Part shown: in pieces, positions 56,809 through 64,000 of the stretch
Position numbering within the stretch: the first letter of the stretch is position 1
How the letters are laid out: every line of letters starts with the position of its first letter
NCBI RefSeq assembly: GCF_016734815.1
Contig: NZ_JAERQF010000013.1
Location: forward strand, 51,722-115,721
Source of the DNA: Hymenobacter rubidus
GTDB taxonomy: Bacteria; Bacteroidota; Bacteroidia; Cytophagales; Hymenobacteraceae
Length of the DNA stretch: 64,000 nt
Direction: 5' to 3'
Notes under the pieces: generated by a model
Databases searched by the model: none
What the model was told of the DNA's origin: nothing
What the model saw: the letters and a program-made list of their open reading frames with translations, nothing else
Position numbers and translations under genes: made by a program

Positions 56809-57285
56809 ATGATTTCTTTCCTTCGCTGCTTTGCTACCGCCGGCACCTTACTCGTCCTGCCAGCCTGCTCATCGTCTGGCACCGATGCCCCTCCCCCCGC
56901 CATTTCCAGCATGCACTGGGCTGCAGACGGGGTAGCCATCCAAGCCACCACCGTCACCGTCAGCGCCCCACGCCCTTCTGACGGAAGGCTTACCATTGCC
57001 GGGGAACGAGGCACCGGCGCCGACGCGCGGGCCATTACCATGCAACTGCCCAGTCAGGAAGGCACGTACGATTTGGCACTTCCCTCCCCCCCGGCCCCGC
57101 TGGTGTTTTATACGGAAGGCAGCGCAGGCACCCGCATTGCGTACGCCCCCAAGGCAGGCAGTATTACGGTGAGCAGCTTTTCAGCAACCAATATTTCGGG
57201 CACCTTCCGTTTCACAGGTTCTACTTCGCCTCTGGCTTCTCCGGACAAAGAAATTACCAGCGGGGCGTTTACCGTGTATCGCTGA
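56809..57285 (+). CDS. Hypothetical lipoprotein (158 aa)
   Basis: Signal MISFLRCFATAGTLLVLPAC (lipobox LPAC), then a beta-rich domain ending SITVSSFSATNISGTFRFTG and ITSGAFTVY, the closing pattern of several uncharacterised Bacteroidota lipoproteins. No catalytic motif. It begins 32 nt after purB and may share its transcript. Confidence 0.75.
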   Translation: MISFLRCFATAGTLLVLPACSSSGTDAPPPAISSMHWAADGVAIQATTVTVSAPRPSDGRLTIAGERGTGADARAITMQLPSQEGTYDLALPSPPAPLVFYTEGSAGTRIAYAPKAGSITVSSFSATNISGTFRFTGSTSPLASPDKEITSGAFTVYR

Positions 57286-57387
57286 GGCAGCCGCGGCCGT
57301 GGTGTAACGGTTCGGCAGGGGCACCGTCACTTTCCGAAAGCTTCTTTGCTTCCGCTATTTTTACCGATTAATTCGCTTCCCCACTCC

Positions 57388-58485
57388 GTGCCCGAACTCC
57401 TGAACACCGTCGTTCATCCCGACTGCCGCCACTTTCGCGGCGACCTTCCCTGCCGTCCCAACAAAACCCACGGCTACGTCTGCGACGGCTGTCCGGTGTA
57501 TGCGCCCGTAACCAGCCGGGTGCTCATTATCAAGCTCGGGGCCATTGGCGACGTCATTCGGACCACACCACTGCTGCGGCGGCTGCGCCAGGAACGGCCC
57601 GGCTGCTACATCACCTGGCTCACGCTCACGCCCGCCATTCTGCCGCAAGGCGAGATTGAGGAAATTCTCAAGTTCGATTTTGCCAGCGCCATCCAGCTCC
57701 AGGCCCGCGGGTTCGATGTGGTCATCAACCTCGACAAGGAAAAGGAAGCCTGCGCCCTGCTCAACACCATCGTGGCCAAGGAAAAATACGGCTACGCCCT
57801 GCGCCCCCACGACGGCGTGGCCTGGCCCGTGAACCAGTTGGCCGAGCACAAATACCTCACCGGCATTTTCGACCAGGTCAGCCAGGCCAACACCAAGCCC
57901 TACGTGCAGGAAATCTTCGAGCTCTGCGGCTTCGACTTTCGGGGCGAAGAATACGTGTTCGACACCCACGACGACAAAGGCTACGACTGGGCTGCGCTCC
58001 CCGCTGCCCGCCCCCGCATCGGCCTCAACACCGGCTGCGGCGACCGGTGGACCACCCGCCTCTGGAGCACCGAAAAGTGGATTGAGCTTATCCACGGCCT
58101 GCAAGCCGCCGGCTACACGCCCGTGCTGCTCGGCGGCGAGGCCGAAGACGCCCGCAACCGCGAGCTGCACGCCGCCACCGGCGCGGCCTACCTCGGCACC
58201 TTTCCTCTTCCCCAGTTCATCAACCTGATGAACCAGATGGACGGCATCGTGACGCAAGTCACCATGGGCATGCACATCAGCATTGCCCTGCGCAAGCCCA
58301 CCATCCTGATGAACAACATCTTCAACCCGCACGAATTCGACCTCTACGGCCGGGGCCAACTGGTGCAGCCCAACAAAGACTGCGTGTGTTTTTACCGGGG
58401 CAGCTGCAAGCTCGGCACCAGCTGCATGGAAGATTTGCCGGCTGAAAAAGTGCTGCAAGCCGTGCGCGAAAGCGTTGTGCGGTAA
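57388..58485 (+). CDS. Glycosyltransferase family 9 (heptosyltransferase-like) with Cys-rich N terminus
   Basis: 365 aa. GT9 motifs: VLIIKLGAIGDVIRTTPLLRRL, IGLNTGCGDRWTTRLWSTEKW and PVLLGGEAEDARN, then QVTMGMHISIALRKPTI. Before the fold lies a Cys-rich segment (DCRHFRGDLPCRPNKTHGYVCDGCPVY in outline, four Cys in residues 11-35), and the C terminus adds four more Cys (CVCFYRGSCKLGTSCM); together they may bind a metal. The GTG at 57388 is used; a TTG 14 codons earlier is possible. It probably builds an envelope glycan. Confidence 0.83.
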   Translation: MPELLNTVVHPDCRHFRGDLPCRPNKTHGYVCDGCPVYAPVTSRVLIIKLGAIGDVIRTTPLLRRLRQERPGCYITWLTLTPAILPQGEIEEILKFDFASAIQLQARGFDVVINLDKEKEACALLNTIVAKEKYGYALRPHDGVAWPVNQLAEHKYLTGIFDQVSQANTKPYVQEIFELCGFDFRGEEYVFDTHDDKGYDWAALPAARPRIGLNTGCGDRWTTRLWSTEKWIELIHGLQAAGYTPVLLGGEAEDARNRELHAATGAAYLGTFPLPQFINLMNQMDGIVTQVTMGMHISIALRKPTILMNNIFNPHEFDLYGRGQLVQPNKDCVCFYRGSCKLGTSCMEDLPAEKVLQAVRESVVR

Positions 58486-58527
58486 GTTTCAGCTTGCCGC
58501 AATTCGTCTCTTACAACAAGCCAAAGC

Positions 58528-59661
58528 TTACCGCACTTCTGCTACTTCCTTCAGCGCCGCCACCATCACCGGCCACGAAAACTGCTTTTTCTGCGCGCGC
58601 ACGCCGGCCACAAAATCCCCTTCACGCTGAGCGGCATAAAAATCCACTACGGCATTGGCAATAGCGGCCGGGGTGGGCGGCACCACGTAGCCCACCACAC
58701 CATCCGGAATAAGCTCGGCTAGCCCGCCCACGTCCGTTACCAGCATGGGCCGCTCAAAATGATACGCTATTTGCGACACGCCGCTTTGCGTAGCATTCTT
58801 GTATGGCTGCACAATTAAATCGGCCGCGCAGAAATAATCGACTACTTTTTCGTTCGGAATAAAATCGGTAGCCCTGACTATTCTGTTTTCTAATTCAAAC
58901 CGCGTAATTAATTCTTCATACGGGGCCGCGTCTTCATAAAATTCACCCGCAATAATTAATTTAACTGGTAATGCAGCCACCCGCTTGTCTGCAAAGGCTT
59001 CCAGCATGATATCCAAGCCTTTGTAGGCCCGAATAAACCCAAAAAACAGCAAATAGCCCGTTGTATTTGGCAGATTCAACGCCGCCAAGGCTTCGTTTTT
59101 TGACTTCATCGGGCCAAAATTATCATAGAGCGGATGCGGCCGGTAGTCGGCCGGTTTGTTGCCAAAGCCTAGCCGCTGCAAATCCTGCAATACGCTCCGG
59201 CTCATGGTTACAAACCCATCACAGGCACTCAGAAAATAACGCGTCAGCGGCCCGTCGCCCGGCCGCTTTTCGTGCGGAATCACATTGTCCGTAATGGCTA
59301 CTACGCGCGTATGCCCATTGCCGCGCACCAGCCGGGCCACCGTGCCCAGCGCCGGCCCCATAAACGGCAACCAAAACCGGAAAACCACCAAATCAGGCCG
59401 TTCAGCCCGCAGCTTTCGCCCCACACGCAGCCAGGAAATGGGGTTTACGGAATTCAGACTTACGTCAATATCCAAATCTGCGGGCCCCGCCTCGGTGCTA
59501 AACTGCGTCTGGCCCGGAAACAAAAAATTGGGGTATTGCAGCGAAAACGTGACAATGCGCACGGCATCACCGGCTTCCCGAAAGGCGCGGGCCAGCCGTT
59601 CGTTGTAGGTCGCCAAGCCCCCCCGCAACGGATATGCTGGTCCGATGATGACAACTTTCAT
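58528..59661 (-). CDS. Glycosyltransferase family 4
   Basis: 377-aa GT-B enzyme. N-terminal VVIIGPAYPLRGGLATYNERLAR, donor-site region LLFFGFIRAYKGLDIMLEAF and the C-terminal EXE-type segment ATQSGVSQIAYHFERPMLVTDVGGLAELI. Retaining sugar transfer to a lipid-linked or surface glycan is likely. The gene follows the GT2 gene by 13 nt, and the region is AT-richer than the window average. Confidence 0.87.
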   Translation of the reverse strand: MKVVIIGPAYPLRGGLATYNERLARAFREAGDAVRIVTFSLQYPNFLFPGQTQFSTEAGPADLDIDVSLNSVNPISWLRVGRKLRAERPDLVVFRFWLPFMGPALGTVARLVRGNGHTRVVAITDNVIPHEKRPGDGPLTRYFLSACDGFVTMSRSVLQDLQRLGFGNKPADYRPHPLYDNFGPMKSKNEALAALNLPNTTGYLLFFGFIRAYKGLDIMLEAFADKRVAALPVKLIIAGEFYEDAAPYEELITRFELENRIVRATDFIPNEKVVDYFCAADLIVQPYKNATQSGVSQIAYHFERPMLVTDVGGLAELIPDGVVGYVVPPTPAAIANAVVDFYAAQREGDFVAGVRAQKKQFSWPVMVAALKEVAEVR

Positions 59662-59674
59662 AGGCCAAGCATCA

Positions 59675-60625
59675 TCAATTAATTGTTTCGCGCACTAAAT
59701 AGTCGTTGCGCTTCGGTCCATTCAGCTGAATCATTTCGCCCAAGAACCCCGACACAAATAGCATTACGCCCACAATTACCGCCGTCAACGCCAGAAAAAA
59801 CAGCGGTTGCTCCGTTACCTGCCGGGCTTTCAGGTTGTGCAGCGAAAGCCATACTTTCTCACCGGTCAGCCACAGCGTAATCAGCAGCCCTAACAGAAAG
59901 GAAAGCGTGCCCAACGTGCCAAAAAAGTGCATCGGAGCCCGCCGAAAACGGCCCACGAAGGTGATGCTCATCAAGTCCAGAAATCCGAAAATGAAGCGCT
60001 CCAAACCAAATTTGGTTACGCCATATTTCCGCTCCTGGTGCTGCACTACCTTCTCTCCAATCTTGCGAAACCCGTTCCATTTGGCAATCACCGGAATGTA
60101 GCGGTGCATCTCCCCATACACCTCAATACTCTTGACCACGCGCGAATCGTACGACTTCAGCCCGCAGTTAAAATCATGCAGCTGAATCCCCGACATCAAC
60201 CGCGTCGCGCCATTAAATAGCTTGGTTGGAATCGTCTTCGACAAGGGGTCGTAGCGTTTCTGCTTCCAGCCGCTCACCAGGTCGTACTTGTCCTCCACAA
60301 TCATGCGGTAGAGTTCGGGCAGCTCTTCGGGCGAGTCCTGCAAATCGGCGTCCATCGTGCACACCACACGCCCCCGGGTTGCTTCAAAGCCAACATTTAA
60401 GGCCGCCGATTTTCCGTAGTTTCGATTAAACCGAATGCCGCGCAACGTTGCATCATCGGCCGCCAATGCTTCAATTACGGCCCAGGAATCATCCGTCGAG
60501 CCATCATCAATCAATATAACTTCATAGGTCAGCCCATTTCCTTCCAAAACCCGCGCAATCCAACGCGTTAGTTCCGGCAACGATTCTGCTTCGTTCAGCA
60601 GCGGAATTACGATGGAGATTTCCAC
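59675..60625 (-). CDS. Glycosyltransferase family 2 (GtrB/ArnC-like polyprenyl-phosphate type)
   Basis: About 316 aa. The GT2 domain starts EISIVIPLLNEAESLPELT, then LIDDGSTDDSW, the DxD in CTMDADLQDSPEELP, and SGWKQKRYDPL. Two C-terminal TM segments (MHFFGTLGTLSFLLGLLITLW and LFFLALTAVIVGVMLFVSGF) place it among enzymes that charge undecaprenyl phosphate. Start uncertain: GTG 60625 (given) or TTG 60652, whose codon overlaps the TAA of the upstream DUF4199 gene. Confidence 0.87.
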   Translation of the reverse strand: MEISIVIPLLNEAESLPELTRWIARVLEGNGLTYEVILIDDGSTDDSWAVIEALAADDATLRGIRFNRNYGKSAALNVGFEATRGRVVCTMDADLQDSPEELPELYRMIVEDKYDLVSGWKQKRYDPLSKTIPTKLFNGATRLMSGIQLHDFNCGLKSYDSRVVKSIEVYGEMHRYIPVIAKWNGFRKIGEKVVQHQERKYGVTKFGLERFIFGFLDLMSITFVGRFRRAPMHFFGTLGTLSFLLGLLITLWLTGEKVWLSLHNLKARQVTEQPLFFLALTAVIVGVMLFVSGFLGEMIQLNGPKRNDYLVRETIN

Positions 60626-60644
60626 CGGAAAAGGAGCGGATGAT

Positions 60645-61169
60645 TTATTCAAACTCAGGCTTGGAATTTTTAGTGAAGGCCGAAACCACCAGCGCAATCA
60701 GGAAGCCAAACAGCAGCGAGCCTAGCACTCCAAAAAGCACCATCCACCCTACCGTGCTAAATTTTTGCATCATGGCCATGGCTTGGTCGATTTGTTCGTC
60801 GGTTAGGTTGCCTTTGGCTTCCATCTTGGCCCGCGCCGTTTCCATAATCCGGCCCATGTAGTCGGGGTCGACAAACTTCATGTAAATAAAACTGAAGGCC
60901 GTTGACAAAGTTCCAGAAATCACGCTCATTATCGCGCCTATGCCCAGGCCCTCGGAATAATCCATGAAGCCGGCATTTGCCTGTTTATACGCGTTGTGTG
61001 CCAGCACCATGCCGCCCACCAAAATACTCAGCCCCAACCAGCGCACCGGCGATTGGTCGGTCTGCGTTGCAAAAAGCGCAAAGGAGAAAATGACATTTAC
61101 TAGGCCTGTTAGCAAGCCATAGCGTAACCCTACCGAAGTAGTTGTAATCGGAGTAGCATTAGTTTCCAT
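60645..61169 (-). CDS. DUF4199 membrane protein
   Basis: 174 aa with four TM segments and the family pattern HNAYKQANAGFMDYSEGLGIGAIMSVISG followed by FSFIYMKFVDPDYM. Bacteroidota-specific; function unknown. It precedes the GT2 gene so closely that the two are likely coupled, as in many Bacteroidota genomes. The ATG at 61169 (METNATP) is preferred to the open Cys-rich upstream part. Confidence 0.85.
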   Translation of the reverse strand: METNATPITTTSVGLRYGLLTGLVNVIFSFALFATQTDQSPVRWLGLSILVGGMVLAHNAYKQANAGFMDYSEGLGIGAIMSVISGTLSTAFSFIYMKFVDPDYMGRIMETARAKMEAKGNLTDEQIDQAMAMMQKFSTVGWMVLFGVLGSLLFGFLIALVVSAFTKNSKPEFE

Positions 61170-61203
61170 GGTTTGGGGCAAATGAACCGCAAGGTAAACC
61201 GAA

Positions 61204-61761
61204 TTATTCCCGAAAAAATATCCCTCCCGGCAACGCCAACACCATCCCAAAGAGCAACACCCGCACAAAAGTACCAACCGCCAAGCCCTGGGCTGTGAGG
61301 TTGGCCACGTTTTGCTCCTGCTGCCGAAGCTCCTGCTCGCTGTGCTTCACTTTGGAATTCTCCGCTTGCTGCACCCGCACAATTTCCCGTACCTCGGCCC
61401 GGTTGCGTTCCAGTGCCGGCTCGCCCGCCCCGTAGGCCAACCCCAGCACGCCAATGGCCGATAGCACCGCTGCAATGAGCACCGTCAGGCTACCCACTTT
61501 CAATGCTCTGCCAAGGCCCGGTTTTTCCGGTTTCACCCGTTGCCCAAACCACCATTCGTTGGCCAGCGCCACCAGCGGCACCAACAGTTGCGCCAGTATC
61601 TGCTTCGGTCCAAAACCATTATTACCGGTTAGTTGCAGGCCCACCGTCCAAATCACGCATACCAGCCCGATTCCTAAGCCCGCCCGCACCGCCATACGCG
61701 TAGCCAATTCTGCTGCTGTATCGGTCGTAGATGCCCTGCCTTCAATGGAAGAATCAGCCAT
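61204..61761 (-). CDS. DUF4199-like membrane protein, second copy
   Basis: 185 aa with three to four TM segments (AVRAGLGIGLVCVIWTVGLQL, GSLTVLIAAVLSAIGVLGLAYG and GTFVRVLLFGMVLALPGGIFF) and a helical, possibly coiled region between (ERNRAEVREIVRVQQAENSKVKHSEQELRQQEQ in outline). Its layout and position suggest a divergent DUF4199 relative of the downstream gene (34-nt gap). Function unknown. Confidence 0.7.
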   Translation of the reverse strand: MADSSIEGRASTTDTAAELATRMAVRAGLGIGLVCVIWTVGLQLTGNNGFGPKQILAQLLVPLVALANEWWFGQRVKPEKPGLGRALKVGSLTVLIAAVLSAIGVLGLAYGAGEPALERNRAEVREIVRVQQAENSKVKHSEQELRQQEQNVANLTAQGLAVGTFVRVLLFGMVLALPGGIFFRE

Positions 61762-61842
61762 AGTTCGTGCTTCAATTAAAGCCGCAAGATACGTCCTACG
61801 ACTTCCTCAGCCACCCAGCATGCACGTTCTTGAGCCCCTCAC

Positions 61843-63900
61843 TCAAGCTGTAACAGCAACCTTTTTTGCACCCGCCTGGGTTCTGCCAAATCGAATCAGT
61901 AAGGCCTCCGCTAATAAGCAGCACAGCGCCAACACCACAAAATAGCGCCACAGCGGCTGTCCCGTTTGCTCTGCCTCAAACTTTGCCAGCCCAACCCCGT
62001 CCTTTCCCGCTTCCACCACCCGAATGTTCGGACGGTTGGGCCCAATCATTTGCCTCAGTTCGTCAGCTGAGTACACTGCTAATTCCGATTCTTGCCTATC
62101 CGGGTTAAAGGCCAAAGTAGTCAGTGTTTTTCCGCGCTGTTGCAATTCATAAAAACCCGGCGCATCCATGCCCGCCGGCAATTCAAGTCTCAAATCATTG
62201 CCCACCACCCGCTGCGCCGGAATTACCGACAGACTATCTCGCACCAACCGAAAACTCGCCTCATCAGTGCTTTCTGCATGGTTGCCAGCCACCCTGGCCA
62301 TTGGTAATTTTAGGTTTACCGTTCCTTGGGTCAGACGGTATGCCGGTAACTGTTCGTTTTGGTAACTCAGCATGGCCAAGCGGTACATCACCGGCACAAA
62401 CAGCGCATGCGACACAAAATCAGAATACTTTTCTGCAAACGGCGCAGAGAATACATACACTTGTCCTGCACCGCTCGCAAAATTTGCTAAATAACTCTCC
62501 CCATCGCGCAACCGCAAAATATCAGTTCCCGTGCGTGACCACCGCAACACCGGCGCCACGCGTGGCATGGTTACTCCGCGCTGTTGTGCCCCAAATACAT
62601 CCCGGAAAAATGGTTCACGCGCACTCGGCATCGCCACCTCTCGAAGTTCAGGCGCTTCCACTTGTGCTTCCCACTGAACGGCCCCTAAACCCAATTCTTT
62701 AAACAGCAAGGCATAAGAATCATGGCCTGCACTTGCAGCACTTGGCACCACAACAACGCTGCCACCTCGTTTCAACACATTTCGCAAAGCCTCCCGCATT
62801 CCCGCGTCCACCTGTCCTAATTCACGCACAAATATCAGATTAGCTTGACGTAAAGCATTATAGTCGATATTTTGCGAATTAACAAAGGAGTAGTTAAACA
62901 ACGGCTCGTTGGCATAAAGCGGTTGCAAAACAGGCTTTTCCCCAATTTCTATTACTCGAATAGCTGCTGCTGGCCGAAGAGTAAAATAATAGGCATCATC
63001 AAATGTGACCGGAAAATCTTCGGTAACTACGCGTCCGAGCGCGAGTGCCCCGTCACTTACCTGCACCTGCACAACCTGTGTCGCCGACTGCCCCGGTTCA
63101 ACACTGACTTGGTAGGCACTCACCTGTTTCGCACCCAGAAACACCTTTACTGGGCAGTTCCGCACAGCCACAGTTCCCCCATTCCGCACACGAATATGCA
63201 ACCCAACGTTGGTGCGAATTCGCACAAATGCATCATCGAGCCATACACTGTCCACGTAAATATTTCCTGTTTCTTTCCCTGTCAGCGGCACCAAAATGGT
63301 TTGGCCATTCCCAAGCTCGTTTAGAATCCTTTCATTGAATGATTTTTTCTGAAAATCAGAAATCAAATACCGTCGGCTGTCGGACTTTGGTTCAATGCCA
63401 TTTCCGTGAATTTTTGCAAACGGGTTATATGAAGTCAACTTGATTTCTGCCAGCTTTGCCATATAAGACAAATAGCTTAACTGTGCATTGCCGTCATTTA
63501 ACAAGCGAAAGCGCTTCACCGACGGCGCAGTTTTTCCTATTCTTTCTGCTTCCCTTGCCGCCGCCGTAAATAGTATTCCTTGTTCTTCAGCACGCCTTTG
63601 CATACTGTAAGAATTATCCACCAACACGTCCACACCTGTAGTTGAATCAGTTGGCTTTTTCCCAGGAATAAATGGCTGACAAAACAACAGCACTAGTGCA
63701 ACAATTCCCAACACGCGCGTACCTAAAATCAGTAAGTGCTGGAGTTGGCGGTGCCGGACCGCCACAAGCTCCACTTCCCTAATAAAAGCATTATTAGTAA
63801 AAAGTACCCGTTTAGGACGTCGTAACTGAAGTAAATGAATAATAACAGGAATAGCAGTTGCCACTAGTCCAATCAGAAACCAAGGGAACATGAATCGCAT
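61843..63900 (-). CDS. BatA-type protein with vWA-like domain
   Basis: 685 aa. N-terminal BatA-type double TM region (FPWFLIGLVATAIPVIIHLLQLRRPKRVLFTNN..., then LLILGTRVLGIVALVLLFCQPF), a vWA-like segment with a MIDAS-type DNSYS (VDVLVDNSYSM), a large periplasmic part and a final TM segment (RYFVVLALCCLLAEALLIRF). Typical of Bacteroidota aerotolerance-operon-related proteins. Other Bat genes are not adjacent. The AT-richer composition matches its neighbours from 58.5 kb on. Confidence 0.85.
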   Translation of the reverse strand: MRFMFPWFLIGLVATAIPVIIHLLQLRRPKRVLFTNNAFIREVELVAVRHRQLQHLLILGTRVLGIVALVLLFCQPFIPGKKPTDSTTGVDVLVDNSYSMQRRAEEQGILFTAAAREAERIGKTAPSVKRFRLLNDGNAQLSYLSYMAKLAEIKLTSYNPFAKIHGNGIEPKSDSRRYLISDFQKKSFNERILNELGNGQTILVPLTGKETGNIYVDSVWLDDAFVRIRTNVGLHIRVRNGGTVAVRNCPVKVFLGAKQVSAYQVSVEPGQSATQVVQVQVSDGALALGRVVTEDFPVTFDDAYYFTLRPAAAIRVIEIGEKPVLQPLYANEPLFNYSFVNSQNIDYNALRQANLIFVRELGQVDAGMREALRNVLKRGGSVVVVPSAASAGHDSYALLFKELGLGAVQWEAQVEAPELREVAMPSAREPFFRDVFGAQQRGVTMPRVAPVLRWSRTGTDILRLRDGESYLANFASGAGQVYVFSAPFAEKYSDFVSHALFVPVMYRLAMLSYQNEQLPAYRLTQGTVNLKLPMARVAGNHAESTDEASFRLVRDSLSVIPAQRVVGNDLRLELPAGMDAPGFYELQQRGKTLTTLAFNPDRQESELAVYSADELRQMIGPNRPNIRVVEAGKDGVGLAKFEAEQTGQPLWRYFVVLALCCLLAEALLIRFGRTQAGAKKVAVTA

Positions 63901-63961
63901 AGTCAAATCTAACAGATAGTATTTTAAACCTTTCGCGAAGTGAAAAACGAAAGTAGTTGGT

Positions 63962-63969
63962 TAATCTTG
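63962..63969 (+). promoter_or_regulatory. -7 box (TAATCTTG) of last gene
   Basis: Near match to TAnnTTTG, 4 nt before the ATG at 63974, divergent from the BatA-type gene. Confidence 0.4.
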
Positions 63970-63973
63970 CCGC

Positions 63974-64000
63974 ATGAATGTTTCTCTCACCGACACGGAG
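63974..64000 (+). CDS. 5' end of a gene cut by the window edge
   Basis: Nine codons (MNVSLTDTE) follow a -7 box by 4 nt and continue beyond the window. Too short to identify; the start is supported by the promoter and by divergence from the BatA-type gene. Confidence 0.35.

Noticed and set aside
57296..57345. tRNA-like stretch (GTGGTGTAACGGTTCGGCAG)
   Set aside because: Only a D-arm-like resemblance; no acceptor stem or T-arm can be folded. No tRNA or rRNA gene was found in the window.

Overview
The window looks like a chromosomal segment of a high-GC member of the Bacteroidota, most likely Hymenobacter or a close relative (Cytophagales). Four observations point this way. Several genes are preceded by the Bacteroidota -7 box TAnnTTTG rather than by Shine-Dalgarno sequences. 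The gene content is typical of the phylum: a BatA-type protein, DUF4199 membrane proteins, a GT3 glycogen synthase, MenA, a short arginine decarboxylase, a PorT-like barrel beside an ECF sigma factor, and many small lipoproteins. GC is high, with a few AT-richer islands. The intergenic regions are full of palindromic repeats. The genus assignment is inference; no rRNA or tRNA gene was seen.

Layout. 1-5.7 kb: SSS symporter, a decayed IS630 transposase, a GT2/flippase-like membrane pair, ruvC. 5.7-13 kb: lipoproteins, PhzF protein, an ECF sigma factor overlapping a TM-plus-beta-barrel protein, hutI, BLUF photosensor. 13-19.7 kb: GT39-type transferase, zinc-ribbon protein, esterase, YfcC-type carrier, hypotheticals. 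19.8-25.6 kb: glycogen genes (GH13 branching-type enzyme and GT3 synthase) around a YitT protein and a nitroreductase. 25.7-36.9 kb: DUF4198-like protein, STAS protein, RNase Z, queuosine-precursor transporter, trpS, CoA transferase, minimal ABC pair, methyltransferase, DEAD-box helicase. 36.9-44 kb: an AT-rich putative nuclease, menA, glutathione peroxidase, HelD-like helicase, LOG protein, argS. 44-51 kb: arginase-family enzyme and speA, a small lipoprotein, a GIY-YIG nuclease inside a pair of inverted repeats, a HAD phosphatase, hemG. 51-64 kb: polyprenol-phosphate mannosyltransferase, TerC, a GT51 transglycosylase, purB, three envelope glycosyltransferases, two DUF4199-type proteins, a BatA-type protein and the first codons of one more gene.

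The most unusual feature is the repeat landscape. At least ten intergenic loci carry one palindrome family (core GTCATGCnGAGCG...GAAGCATCT). In one of them (48647-49051) the two 36-bp arms are perfect and flank a complete GIY-YIG endonuclease gene; elsewhere the arms lie close together as hairpins. This suggests an autonomous element with many non-autonomous derivatives. Other palindrome families contribute stop codons to neighbouring genes at several loci. A second theme is -7 promoter boxes lying only 4-8 nt before start codons, which suggests leaderless mRNAs.
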